Shown: one piece after another, positions 14,829 to 20,593 of the stretch | Position numbering within the stretch: the first letter of the stretch is position 1 | Layout of the letters: the number at the start of each line of letters is the position of its first letter | Virus record (IMG/VR): IMGVR_UViG_3300035698_006639 | Coordinates: 1-25,959 of that record | Origin: a virus | Reading direction: 5' to 3' (one strand) | DNA: 25,959 nt | Notes under the pieces: model-generated | Database searches by the model: none | What the model was told of the DNA's origin: nothing | Seen by the model: the letters and a program-made list of their open reading frames with translations, nothing else | Position numbers and translations under genes: made by a program

Positions 14829-15553
14829 AAATTGCTGGAATAACAAGGATTAGAAATGAATCTGAAATAATACAAAATACATTAGACCATGTAGCAAAGC
14901 TTGTGGATGATATTTTTGTATATGATGATTGTTCTACAGATAATACAGTTAATATATGTAAAGCACATTCTGCTGTACATACTGTATTGTGTGGTACTTC
15001 TTGGGCTTCTGATCCAGTAGGTCGTAAAAATGCGGAAGGTAATTTACGCACACAAATACTTTTAGAAGCACAAAAGTATGATTACGATTGGATTTATTAT
15101 TTCGATGCAGATGAGTATGCTGATTTTGATGGTATTGATTTTACAGCAAATGCGTATAAATTAAGATTATTTGATTTCTACATTACACCAGAAGATGTAA
15201 ATAAAAAATACTATGAACGTCAATGGATGGGACGTGAGTATAGAGATATTTTAATGTTGTTTAGAAATGTACCAAATACAAAATTTGGAGAACGTATTCC
15301 AATACTTTCATTTGCATCTAAAACAATTGTATGTGCAGGATATGTTAAACATTATGGTAAAGCAATTTCTATTGAAGAATGGGAACGGACATGTGATTAT
15401 TATATTAATCATCGTGGTGGTGATTTATTACCTGAATATACAAATAAATGGATAGAACGTAAGGGTAAAGCAGTTCATACAAAATCTGATTTTGGTAATA
15501 AATTAATTAAGTGGGAACAACGATTTGAATTTGAACACATACATAAATTATGA
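14825..15553 (+). CDS. Glycosyltransferase family 2-like protein
   Basis: The product is 242 residues. The N-terminus MKIAGITRIRNESEII and VYDDCSTDNTV (33-43) match the nucleotide-sugar-binding half of GT2 (GT-A fold) enzymes, and FDADEYAD (93-100) supplies the metal-binding Asp-x-Asp-Glu. The middle GREYRDILMLFRNVP and the C-terminal VKHYGKAISIEEWER fit the compact GT2 group that follows N-E-x-x-x-(L)-x-x-x-L-x-x-x with D-x-D-E. Catalysis would be single inverting glycosyl transfer. There is no membrane segment, so it is cytoplasmic. Start and stop both lie in ATGA overlaps with neighbours, giving tight translational coupling inside the cassette. The donor sugar is unknown. Confidence 0.85.
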   Translation: MKIAGITRIRNESEIIQNTLDHVAKLVDDIFVYDDCSTDNTVNICKAHSAVHTVLCGTSWASDPVGRKNAEGNLRTQILLEAQKYDYDWIYYFDADEYADFDGIDFTANAYKLRLFDFYITPEDVNKKYYERQWMGREYRDILMLFRNVPNTKFGERIPILSFASKTIVCAGYVKHYGKAISIEEWERTCDYYINHRGGDLLPEYTNKWIERKGKAVHTKSDFGNKLIKWEQRFEFEHIHKL

Positions 15554-16173
15554 AGTTTAGCATAATCATACCAACCATGTGGAAATGTATTCCATTCTTG
15601 AGAGAGATGGTTTGTAAATATGACAGATGTGAGTTTGTTGAAGAAATCCTTATTATAAATAATGATGAGAGTGCTAGTGTAAAATTAGAAAGCGATAAAC
15701 TTAGGATATTAGGAACAGGCAAAAATATGTTTGTAAATCCGGCTTGGAATTTAGGCGTTACAGAGGCTAAAGCTGAAGGAATTATTTTAGCTAATGATGA
15801 TATTTATATAGAACGTCTTGATGAAGTTATTAGAGAGTTTAGTTTTTGGATTAGAGAAGGAATGTTAATTGGTTTTAGTACTGAAAGCTTTACCAATTCA
15901 ATTCCTATTCAAATTCGATTATGTTACACGAATGTGTTAACTTATGGGTTTGGAGTTTTTATGGGGCTTTTTAAAAATTCATATACTCCTATACCCTCTG
16001 AATTAAAAGTATGGTATGGTGATAATTATTTATTAATAAAGAATTTGGGAGTTTATATTGAAGGATTTAAAGTAATAACCACTATGAGTGCTACTTCCAA
16101 GACAATGACTTTAAAAGACCAGCATAGAATAGAAAAAACTTATTTTGAAAAGCTTGTTAAAAATGGAAAATAA
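15550..16173 (+). CDS. GT2-like glycosyltransferase, short
   Basis: This 207-residue protein starts MKFSIIIPTMWKC, the usual first strand of GT-A transferases. It has EEILIINNDES (31-41), NPAWNLGVTEAKAEGIILANDD (63-84) with the NDD in the place of the Asp-x-Asp motif, and a later VWYGDNYLL. The layout resembles module 2 of the large protein (N-x-G-x-x-x-x-x-x-x-x-I-x-x-N-D-D), so the two may be distant relatives. It is shorter than typical GT2 enzymes and lacks a clear C-terminal acceptor motif of the E-D-V-D type, so activity is less certain. It overlaps the upstream gene by ATGA and the downstream gene by 11 bp. Confidence 0.7.
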   Translation: MKFSIIIPTMWKCIPFLREMVCKYDRCEFVEEILIINNDESASVKLESDKLRILGTGKNMFVNPAWNLGVTEAKAEGIILANDDIYIERLDEVIREFSFWIREGMLIGFSTESFTNSIPIQIRLCYTNVLTYGFGVFMGLFKNSYTPIPSELKVWYGDNYLLIKNLGVYIEGFKVITTMSATSKTMTLKDQHRIEKTYFEKLVKNGK

Positions 16174-16858
16174 AAAAGACACGGTAAATGTAGTGTTAGT
16201 TTTAAAGTCTGGGGGTGATTTTAAATTTGACGATGTTTCTTTAATCGCTTGTCATTTACATAAGCAATGGCGTGGTGAAAAAGAACTACGCGTGTATTGT
16301 TTATTCGATAAAGCTTTAAAGCCTATTGAATTAGTTGGGGTTACTTTATTACCAATGCCCGAAAAGGATTATATGGGGTGGTGGTGTAAGATAAATTTAT
16401 TTTCCCCACAAATCAAGGATTTAAAACCATTTTTATATTTGGATTTGGATTCCGCTATCTTAAAGGATATATCTTGTCTTATACCGGATGAAACGTTGGC
16501 TAAAGAGTTTATTATGTTGAGAGACTTTTATAAAAATAGTAAACCCGCTTCAGCAGTGATGTGGATTCCAGATAAATCAGAGTTAAATCAAATATGGGAT
16601 GATTTTAAAAGAAAACCGGGTTCAATAATAAATGCCAACCGGGGTGATCAGGACTTTATTAGTAAAACGGTCAAGGTTATCAAGTTTTGGCAAGATTTGT
16701 TTCCCCGGAAAATTGAAACATTTAAACCACACCAACGAAAGTGGTTAAAAGATATTAGTGAAGAAACAGCAATTGTTTGTTTCCATGGTTATCCAAGAAT
16801 CCCTCAAGCTGCCAGTATGGTACAATGGGTTTGTGATTATTTTAAAAACAGAATATGA
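16163..16858 (+). CDS. GT8-like glycosyltransferase
   Basis: I start at ATG 16163 (231 residues, MENKKDTVNVV); an in-frame TTG at 16145 would lie deeper in the upstream gene. Motifs include MGWWCKINLFSP (about 71-82) and the metal-binding-like LYLDLDSAI (91-99, Asp94-Leu-Asp96). They also include NRGDQDFI (159-166) and CFHGYPRIPQA (206-216), the order found in retaining GT8-type and related GT-A transferases (DxD, then D-Q-D, then a H-x-G end motif). It would add one sugar from a nucleotide donor. It overlaps the upstream gene by 11 bp and the sulfotransferase gene by ATGA. The exact GT family should be checked by profile search. Confidence 0.75.
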   Translation: MENKKDTVNVVLVLKSGGDFKFDDVSLIACHLHKQWRGEKELRVYCLFDKALKPIELVGVTLLPMPEKDYMGWWCKINLFSPQIKDLKPFLYLDLDSAILKDISCLIPDETLAKEFIMLRDFYKNSKPASAVMWIPDKSELNQIWDDFKRKPGSIINANRGDQDFISKTVKVIKFWQDLFPRKIETFKPHQRKWLKDISEETAIVCFHGYPRIPQAASMVQWVCDYFKNRI

Positions 16859-17505
16859 AAATCTTTAATCCAATATTAATAACAGGTGCTGATAGATCAG
16901 GGAGTTCATTAGTAACTAGAATAATTCAATTGTGTGGGGTGCAAACGGGAGCTTCCAATCAAATGTTACAAAATAGAGTGATACAAAATAAAAGTATTTC
17001 GTTTATTCAAAGTGTTTTACAAAAAGGGTTTATGCCTGATTCTGAAAAGATAAATATTCCAAGAAATTGGAAAGCTGAGATTGAAAACGAATTAACTCCA
17101 GATATTAAATGGATGTTTAAAAGTAGTACCATTGCTCAAATGTGGCCAGTATGGAATTATGCTTTTCCAAATGCTCGTTATGTTATTGTAAGACGGCGCA
17201 CTGGTGATATTGTAGATAGTTGTATGAAAACGAATTATATGGATTTATTTAAAAATGAATCTAATTGGAAAGCTATTGGAGTAGATAATGAAAAAGATGC
17301 TTGGGTGTGGTGGGTGAGACAATATGAACAAAAATTTATAGAGATGTTGGAGTGGGGTTGTAATTGTAAAATCATATGGCCTGAAAGAATGGTGACTGGA
17401 GATTATGCTCAAATTTATGAATTGGTTGAATGGTTAGGTTTAGAATGGAATAATAAAATACCAACTATTATTGACCCAAAATTTAATAAAAGTAGGAGGG
17501 ATTAA
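16855..17505 (+). CDS. PAPS-dependent sulfotransferase-like protein
   Basis: The product is 216 residues. The N-terminal P-loop-like PILITGADRSGSSLVTR (6-22) is the 5'-phosphosulfate-binding loop of sulfotransferases. RYVIVRRRTGDIVDSC (108-123) matches the 3'-phosphate-binding strand-helix with its conserved Arg and Ser-like residues. The WVRQYEQKFIEML segment and the C-terminal short form fit the Sulfotransfer_1/3-like enzymes of bacteria. The reaction would move sulfate from PAPS to a hydroxyl, here presumably of the cassette glycan; the alternative, a small-molecule or protein acceptor, is not excluded. It is the last cassette gene. Its final codons AGGAGGGAT form the SD of the connector gene 2 bp downstream. 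Confidence 0.8.
   Translation: MKIFNPILITGADRSGSSLVTRIIQLCGVQTGASNQMLQNRVIQNKSISFIQSVLQKGFMPDSEKINIPRNWKAEIENELTPDIKWMFKSSTIAQMWPVWNYAFPNARYVIVRRRTGDIVDSCMKTNYMDLFKNESNWKAIGVDNEKDAWVWWVRQYEQKFIEMLEWGCNCKIIWPERMVTGDYAQIYELVEWLGLEWNNKIPTIIDPKFNKSRRD
17495..17499 (+). promoter_or_regulatory. Strong SD of the connector gene
   Basis: GGAGG lies 8 bases before the ATG at 17508, encoded by the last Arg-Arg-Asp codons of the sulfotransferase gene. The strong site marks the return from SD-less cassette genes to structural genes. Confidence 0.85.
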
Positions 17506-17507
17506 AA

Positions 17508-17885
17508 ATGGCAAATAGAGTAGATGAAGCAGATGTTAGTGCAATATTGGATAACACTACTTTGACTGATCAACAAATTTTAGCATACATCAATAGTGCA
17601 AATGCTACTATAAATAATGCGTTAGCAGATAGTGGTTTGAGTAGTGATATTTTATTCGAAATTGAACGGTGGTTATCAGCTCACATGATTTCTATTACAA
17701 GGGAAAGGATGGCGAAAAAAGAGGAGGCTGGTTCAGCTAAAATTGAGTACATTGGAGTGTATGGGAAGGGTTTAGAATTGACCCCTTATGGACAGATGGT
17801 TTTGGATTTAGACACCACCGGAATCATGGCTTCATTGGGTGGAAAATCGGCAACTATTTACGCAATACCTGAAAGTCATGATTAA
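17508..17885 (+). CDS. Head-tail connector (gp6-like adaptor)
   Basis: The product is 125 residues and mostly alpha-helical. It begins MANRVDEADVSAILDNT, followed by TDQQILAYINSANATINNAL, IERWLSAHMISITRER, a short turn and a beta end (AKIEYIGVYGKGLELTPYGQ). The V-x-x-I-x-(D)-x-x-x-x-D-x-x-x-x-x-x-I-x-x-A pattern and the W-L-(A/S)-A-H-x-x-(S) segment are typical of HK97 gp6/SPP1 gp15-like connector rings that sit below the portal. Position before the head-closure, gp10-like and terminator genes fits exactly. Start is fixed by a GGAGG. The C-terminus mentions no catalytic motif. Confidence 0.8.
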   Translation: MANRVDEADVSAILDNTTLTDQQILAYINSANATINNALADSGLSSDILFEIERWLSAHMISITRERMAKKEEAGSAKIEYIGVYGKGLELTPYGQMVLDLDTTGIMASLGGKSATIYAIPESHD

Positions 17886-18105
17886 TATAAAATTGAAATA
17901 ACATATCATATGAAAAATTTAATAGAAAATATCAATATTAAACGTAATATGATTTATAATGGTTTTAATACATTATGTGGTATGTTGGTTATATTTATAT
18001 AGAAAGAAAATGATCGTGTGTTTGGTTGAAGTTCAGTAAGTTACTGAGGTGTGTTTTATTTAACCATAATATGAAGTCATAACGTAATTTAATATAATAA
18101 TAAAG
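17886..18105 (+). other. Gap in the head-tail operon with a possible 30-codon ORF
   Basis: This 220-bp break is unusual in an otherwise tightly packed rightward operon. It holds an ORF at 17910-18002 (MKNLIENINIKRNMIYN onward, 30 codons) with no SD and a hydrophobic end, which I do not consider a reliable gene. There is also a perfect 6-bp hairpin TCAGTA/TACTGA (18033-18047) followed by GGTGTGTTTT, possibly a weak terminator. No promoter or homologous structural fragment was recognised. Confidence 0.35.
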
Positions 18106-18486
18106 ATGAGCATCATAAGTTTCATACGAAAAGTGACTCCTCAAACGGTGGTGTATTGGGGCAATCCTACACCAGACGGTTTTGGAAAATATACCTATGA
18201 TTCGCCTGTTGAAATTAAGGTAAGATGGGATGACGTGAGTAGCATTATTTCAGATAATCAAGGGCGTGAAATTACGTCCAACGCAACTATATTATTAAAC
18301 CAAAATGTTGATGAACAAGGTTATTTATATTTGGGAAGTTTATCAGATTTGGATAGTGATCCAACTCCTTTAAATGTTTCAAAAGCATATATGATTTCGA
18401 AAGTAGAAACAACACCGTTATTTAAAAGTACAACACAATTTGTTTATCAATGTTACTTAACAACATCACGTGGCAGCAATACTTAA
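18106..18486 (+). CDS. Head closure (stopper) protein-like
   Basis: The product is 126 residues and beta-rich. The segments QTVVYWGNPTPDGFGKYTYD, EIKVRWDDVSSIISDNQGRE, ATILLNQNVDEQGYLYLG and AYMISKVETTPLFK match what is usual for small neck proteins of the SPP1 gp16/HK97 gp7-like head-closure group. These have a short N-terminal strand, a W-x-D-x-x-x-x-x-x-x-x-G-x-x-x-x-S-x-A-x-(V)-(L) core and a final barrel strand. They plug the connector and bridge to the tail. The gene order connector, closure, gp10-like, terminator supports the call. The ATG at 18106 follows an AT-rich leader without SD. It overlaps the next gene by 17 bp. Confidence 0.7.
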   Translation: MSIISFIRKVTPQTVVYWGNPTPDGFGKYTYDSPVEIKVRWDDVSSIISDNQGREITSNATILLNQNVDEQGYLYLGSLSDLDSDPTPLNVSKAYMISKVETTPLFKSTTQFVYQCYLTTSRGSNT

Positions 18487-18883
18487 AATAAAAGGATTTG
18501 ATAAAGTGGAAGCTAATTTGAATAAAGAAATTCAAAAGATAAAATCAAGATCGGCTAAAGGTATGTTATTGTCAGCAGCATTAATTAGAACTGATATGGA
18601 TAAAACACCACCATTAATTCCGATTGATTTGAATAATTTAAGGGCTTCTTGGTTTGTGACAAAATTTAAGATGTTAAAAGGAATTGGATTGATTATTGGA
18701 TTTTCAGCAAATTATGCATTATTAGTTCATGAAAGAATGGAAGGAGCACCGTGGGGTGATGGAGTGGTTGGGGACGTTAATTGGAAAAGACCCGGCAGTG
18801 GGCCAAAGTTCTTTGAGGCTTCTTTTAAAAGAAACGCAGGAAAGGTTTTAACAATTATACAACAAAATGCAAGAATAAAATGA
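18470..18883 (+). CDS. HK97 gp10-like tail completion protein
   Basis: The product is 137 residues, started at GTG 18470, which overlaps the upstream gene by 17 bp. It contains LKIKGFDKVEANLNKEIQKI at the N-terminus, AKGMLLSAALIRTDMDKTPP with a following IPIDLNNLRASWFVT, then GFSANYALLVHE and a C-terminal GPKFFEASFKRN. The P-(V/I)-D-(T/L)-x-x-L-R-x-S, A-x-Y-A-x-x-x-H-E and K-F-(L/F)-x-x-A-x-x-x segments are the signature of HK97 gp10-like/tail completion proteins, which join the preformed tail to the filled head. The neighbours on both sides have the expected identities. Confidence 0.85.
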   Translation: MAAILKIKGFDKVEANLNKEIQKIKSRSAKGMLLSAALIRTDMDKTPPLIPIDLNNLRASWFVTKFKMLKGIGLIIGFSANYALLVHERMEGAPWGDGVVGDVNWKRPGSGPKFFEASFKRNAGKVLTIIQQNARIK

Positions 18884-19284
18884 AAGCATCATCAATAGAT
18901 ATAAAAGACATGTTACAAGCAGATAGCTCTTTGGGGCTTTTGTTTAAGGATAACTTATTTGTGGGTAAAGAACCCACCTCAGAGGATGTAACTCCCGATA
19001 CAGTGACTGTTTATGATACTCCGGGGAGTCCTCCGCAATTAACTTTAAAGAAAGGTGAAAACTATTATAAGCCATCAGTGCAAGTACGGATAAGAAACAA
19101 TAGTTATCCAGTTGGTATGAGTTTAGGACAAAATATTTTAGAATCGTTACATGGCCGGGCAAACGAAACATGGAATGGTTCTCTATATACGTTAGTTCAA
19201 GTAATTAATGGCCCATTCTTTTTAGAGTGGGACAAACGCGAACGAGCTATTTTTATTATTAATATTAATTTACAAAGGAGGTAA
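18880..19284 (+). CDS. Tail terminator / minor capsid protein (PF12691-like)
   Basis: The product is 134 residues. The pattern PDTVTVYDTPGSPPQLT, then YYKPSVQVRIRNNSY, MSLGQNILESLHG and a final WDKRERAIFIININ fits the PF12691-type minor capsid proteins, which are equivalents of tail terminators (lambda gpU role). They form the ring ending tail-tube growth. It overlaps the gp10-like gene by ATGA at 18880-18883. Its last codons, AGG AGG TAA, create the SD of the tail-tube gene. No unusual residues were seen. Confidence 0.8.
   Translation: MKASSIDIKDMLQADSSLGLLFKDNLFVGKEPTSEDVTPDTVTVYDTPGSPPQLTLKKGENYYKPSVQVRIRNNSYPVGMSLGQNILESLHGRANETWNGSLYTLVQVINGPFFLEWDKRERAIFIININLQRR
19277..19281 (+). promoter_or_regulatory. 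Strong SD of the tail-tube gene
   Basis: GGAGG (in AAAGGAGGTAATT) lies 5 bases before ATG 19287. It is made by the terminal Arg-Arg codons of the tail terminator gene and is the longest SD among the rightward genes. Confidence 0.9.
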
Positions 19285-19286
19285 TT

Positions 19287-19727
19287 ATGGCAAGTAATGC
19301 TATTGCCGGGGTTGGGACCAGTTTCCGAAAGTGGAACACTACAGACAGTTCAGCGGGTTTCTGGGAAGCAATTGCGGAAGTGAAAACAATATCTGGGCCA
19401 GGTTTGACACGTGGTACTCATGATGTAACCTCTTTGGATTCCACTGATGGTTACAAAGAGTTTATTGCTGGGTTTAAAGATTCAGGTACAGTCGTGCTAA
19501 ATATGAATTTTAGCAGGGATGAATATGAAATGATGAAAACTGATTTTGAATCAGATACAAATCAAAACTATGAAATCTTTTTACCTGATGATGATGAAAC
19601 GTCATTAGAGTTTGAAGGATTAGTGACTGAAATGCCTTTAACTATTCCTGCGGATGATGTAATAACTGTGGATATTACTATTAAAATAACAGGAAAAGTT
19701 ACACTGAATTCAGGTAGTGGTTCTTAA
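19287..19727 (+). CDS. Major tail tube protein
   Basis: The product is 146 residues. The features fit lambda gpV/HK97 gp6-like siphovirus tail-tube proteins: a conserved KTISGPGLTRGTHDVTSLDS (29-48), then YKEFIAGFKDSGTVVLNMNF and a last sandwich with EFEGLVTEMPLTIPADDVIT. The P-x-x-x-R-x-(T/H)-x-(D)-V-T-S-x-x-S and F-x-x-G-x-x-D-(S/A)-G-x-V-x-x-x-(M/L) patterns are diagnostic. It polymerises as hexameric rings around the tape measure. The strong SD and the downstream hairpin mark it as highly expressed. No contractile sheath gene accompanies it, indicating a non-contractile tail. Confidence 0.9.
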   Translation: MASNAIAGVGTSFRKWNTTDSSAGFWEAIAEVKTISGPGLTRGTHDVTSLDSTDGYKEFIAGFKDSGTVVLNMNFSRDEYEMMKTDFESDTNQNYEIFLPDDDETSLEFEGLVTEMPLTIPADDVITVDITIKITGKVTLNSGSGS

Positions 19728-19738
19728 AAAGTACAAAG

Positions 19739-19755
19739 AGTTCTAATCAAGAGCT
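19739..19755 (+). terminator. Hairpin after tail-tube gene (weak terminator or mRNA stabiliser)
   Basis: AGTTCT (19739-19744) and AGAGCT (19750-19755) pair with one G-U around the loop AATCA. The loop and flanking bases (CTAATCAAG) are identical to those of the hairpin after the major capsid gene. A T-rich stretch follows but no compact T-run, so it may protect or process the tube mRNA rather than terminate. Confidence 0.5.
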
Positions 19756-19786
19756 GTTAAATTATTACATTTTAAAAATTAATCAG

Positions 19787-20182
19787 ATGGTTGAAAAGAA
19801 AAAAGAAAGTTTGAAATTATTAGCAAGAGGGGCTTTTTTATCTGTTATGGATTTAAAGGTTAAAAAAGTTGATTTGGGAAACGAGGGTCATGTGTTTGTT
19901 AGGGAAATGACTGGAACTGAACGTGATGCGTATGAGGCTTCTTTGTTAGTTGAAAAAGAAACTAAAGAAGGCACTGAGTACAAACAGAATTTGGAAAATT
20001 TTCGTTCTAAATTAGTAGTGTACACAGCTTGTGATGAAAAAGGTAATCTACTATTTAAACCAGGTGATTTTGTAAATCTTGGCAGAAATAATAGTGCCAA
20101 AATGTTAGATTTAATTGTGGATGCTTCTCAAGTGTTAAATAAAATCTCAAAGAAAGATAAAGATGCTTTAATAAAAAACTAA
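19787..20182 (+). CDS. Tail assembly chaperone, gpG-like
   Basis: The product is 131 residues, with helical basic start and the REMTGTERDAYEASLL segment (about 42-57) followed by KLVVYTACDEKGNLLFKPGD. That is the E-(M/L)-(T/S)-x-x-x-R-D-x-(Y/F)-E-x-x-L ... R-x-x-L-V-x-x-x-x-x-D-x-x-G-x-x-L-F pattern of gpG-like chaperones in siphophages. It lies between tube and tape measure genes, where lambda G/T analogues occur. It coats the tape measure before tube assembly. Its final codons ATA AAA AAC TAA contain a slippery heptamer for a -1 frameshift that would make a longer G-T fusion (268 residues). Confidence 0.85.
   Translation: MVEKKKESLKLLARGAFLSVMDLKVKKVDLGNEGHVFVREMTGTERDAYEASLLVEKETKEGTEYKQNLENFRSKLVVYTACDEKGNLLFKPGDFVNLGRNNSAKMLDLIVDASQVLNKISKKDKDALIKN
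20173..20179 (+). promoter_or_regulatory. Programmed -1 ribosomal frameshift site (A AAA AAC)
   Basis: The heptamer is positioned in frame as X XXY YYZ with codons AAA (20174-20176) and AAC (20177-20179), directly before the stop TAA. A -1 slip moves reading to CTA at 20179-20181. That frame has been open since 20161 and continues to 20592. Downstream GC-rich GGCGACCCACGCGGC could give a weak stem (GCG/CGC), but no strong stimulator is visible. This matches the gpG-gpT strategy of tailed phages. Confidence 0.85.
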
Positions 20183-20592
20183 AAAGGCGACCCACGCGGC
20201 TGTTTTTATTTAAGTTGTGCAAACAGTTGGGATTTAGTCATCCAGATAAGTTACAAAAGGAATTGACTTCAACTCAAATAAGCGAATGGGAAGCCTATGA
20301 TAAAATTGACCCGATTGGGGAATGGCGTGCTGATTATCGTATGTCTGTGTTAGCTTCATTAGTGATGAATATAGCTATTAAGACACACGGAAAAAGAGGG
20401 ACTAAAACAACAGAATTTATGGACTTTTTTCCAATATGGGATGAAGAACAACGTAAACAAAAAGAGAAAGGACAAACAATAGCAGAAATGAAGAATGCTT
20501 TACAGGGTATTGCTTCTCATTTTAAAAATAAATTTAAAAAAGGAACGCACGATACTAGACCCCCTGCATCATTAAGGGATAAGAAAAAATAA
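20179..20592 (+). CDS. Tail assembly chaperone, gpT-like part made by -1 frameshift
   Basis: Read from the slip site, this frame adds 137 residues to the gpG-like protein (total 268). The added part begins LKRRPTRLFLFKLCKQLGF. It contains HPDKLQKELTSTQISEWEAY and DPIGEWRADYRMSVLASLVM, the L-x-x-x-(L/Q)-x-x-W-x-x-(F/Y)-(D/Y)-x-x-x-P-(I/F)-G-x-x-R-x-D pattern typical of gpT-like chaperones. It ends with a Lys-rich tail (SLRDKKK). An independent start (TTG at 20215) would lack both an SD and the residues joining the two parts, so the fusion is the better model. Its T domain is expected to bind the tape measure and recruit tube protein. The stop is 1 bp before the tape measure ATG. Confidence 0.85.
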   Translation, partial: LKRRPTRLFLFKLCKQLGFSHPDKLQKELTSTQISEWEAYDKIDPIGEWRADYRMSVLASLVMNIAIKTHGKRGTKTTEFMDFFPIWDEEQRKQKEKGQTIAEMKNALQGIASHFKNKFKKGTHDTRPPASLRDKKK

Positions 20593-20593
20593 A

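Larger units (their letters stand above)
11137..17505 (+). other. Glycan modification cassette inserted in the virion operon
   Basis: Six genes with apparent glycosyl-, methyl- and sulfo-transfer functions sit between the head genes and the head-tail connector. They are spaced by 2 bp or overlap; three junctions are ATGA overlaps at 14825, 15550 and 16855. They lack SD sequences and are visibly more A/T-rich than the flanking structural genes, especially 12400-15550. In related gene orders the connector follows the capsid region directly, so this block looks like an insertion, though I see no flanking repeats or integrase. The last codons carry the SD for the connector gene, showing that it is well integrated. 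Confidence 0.75.

Noticed and set aside
11137-17505. Transposon or integron origin of the glycan cassette
   Set aside because: No transposase, integrase, terminal inverted repeats or target duplication could be found at the borders. Only insertion relative to the usual gene order is supported.
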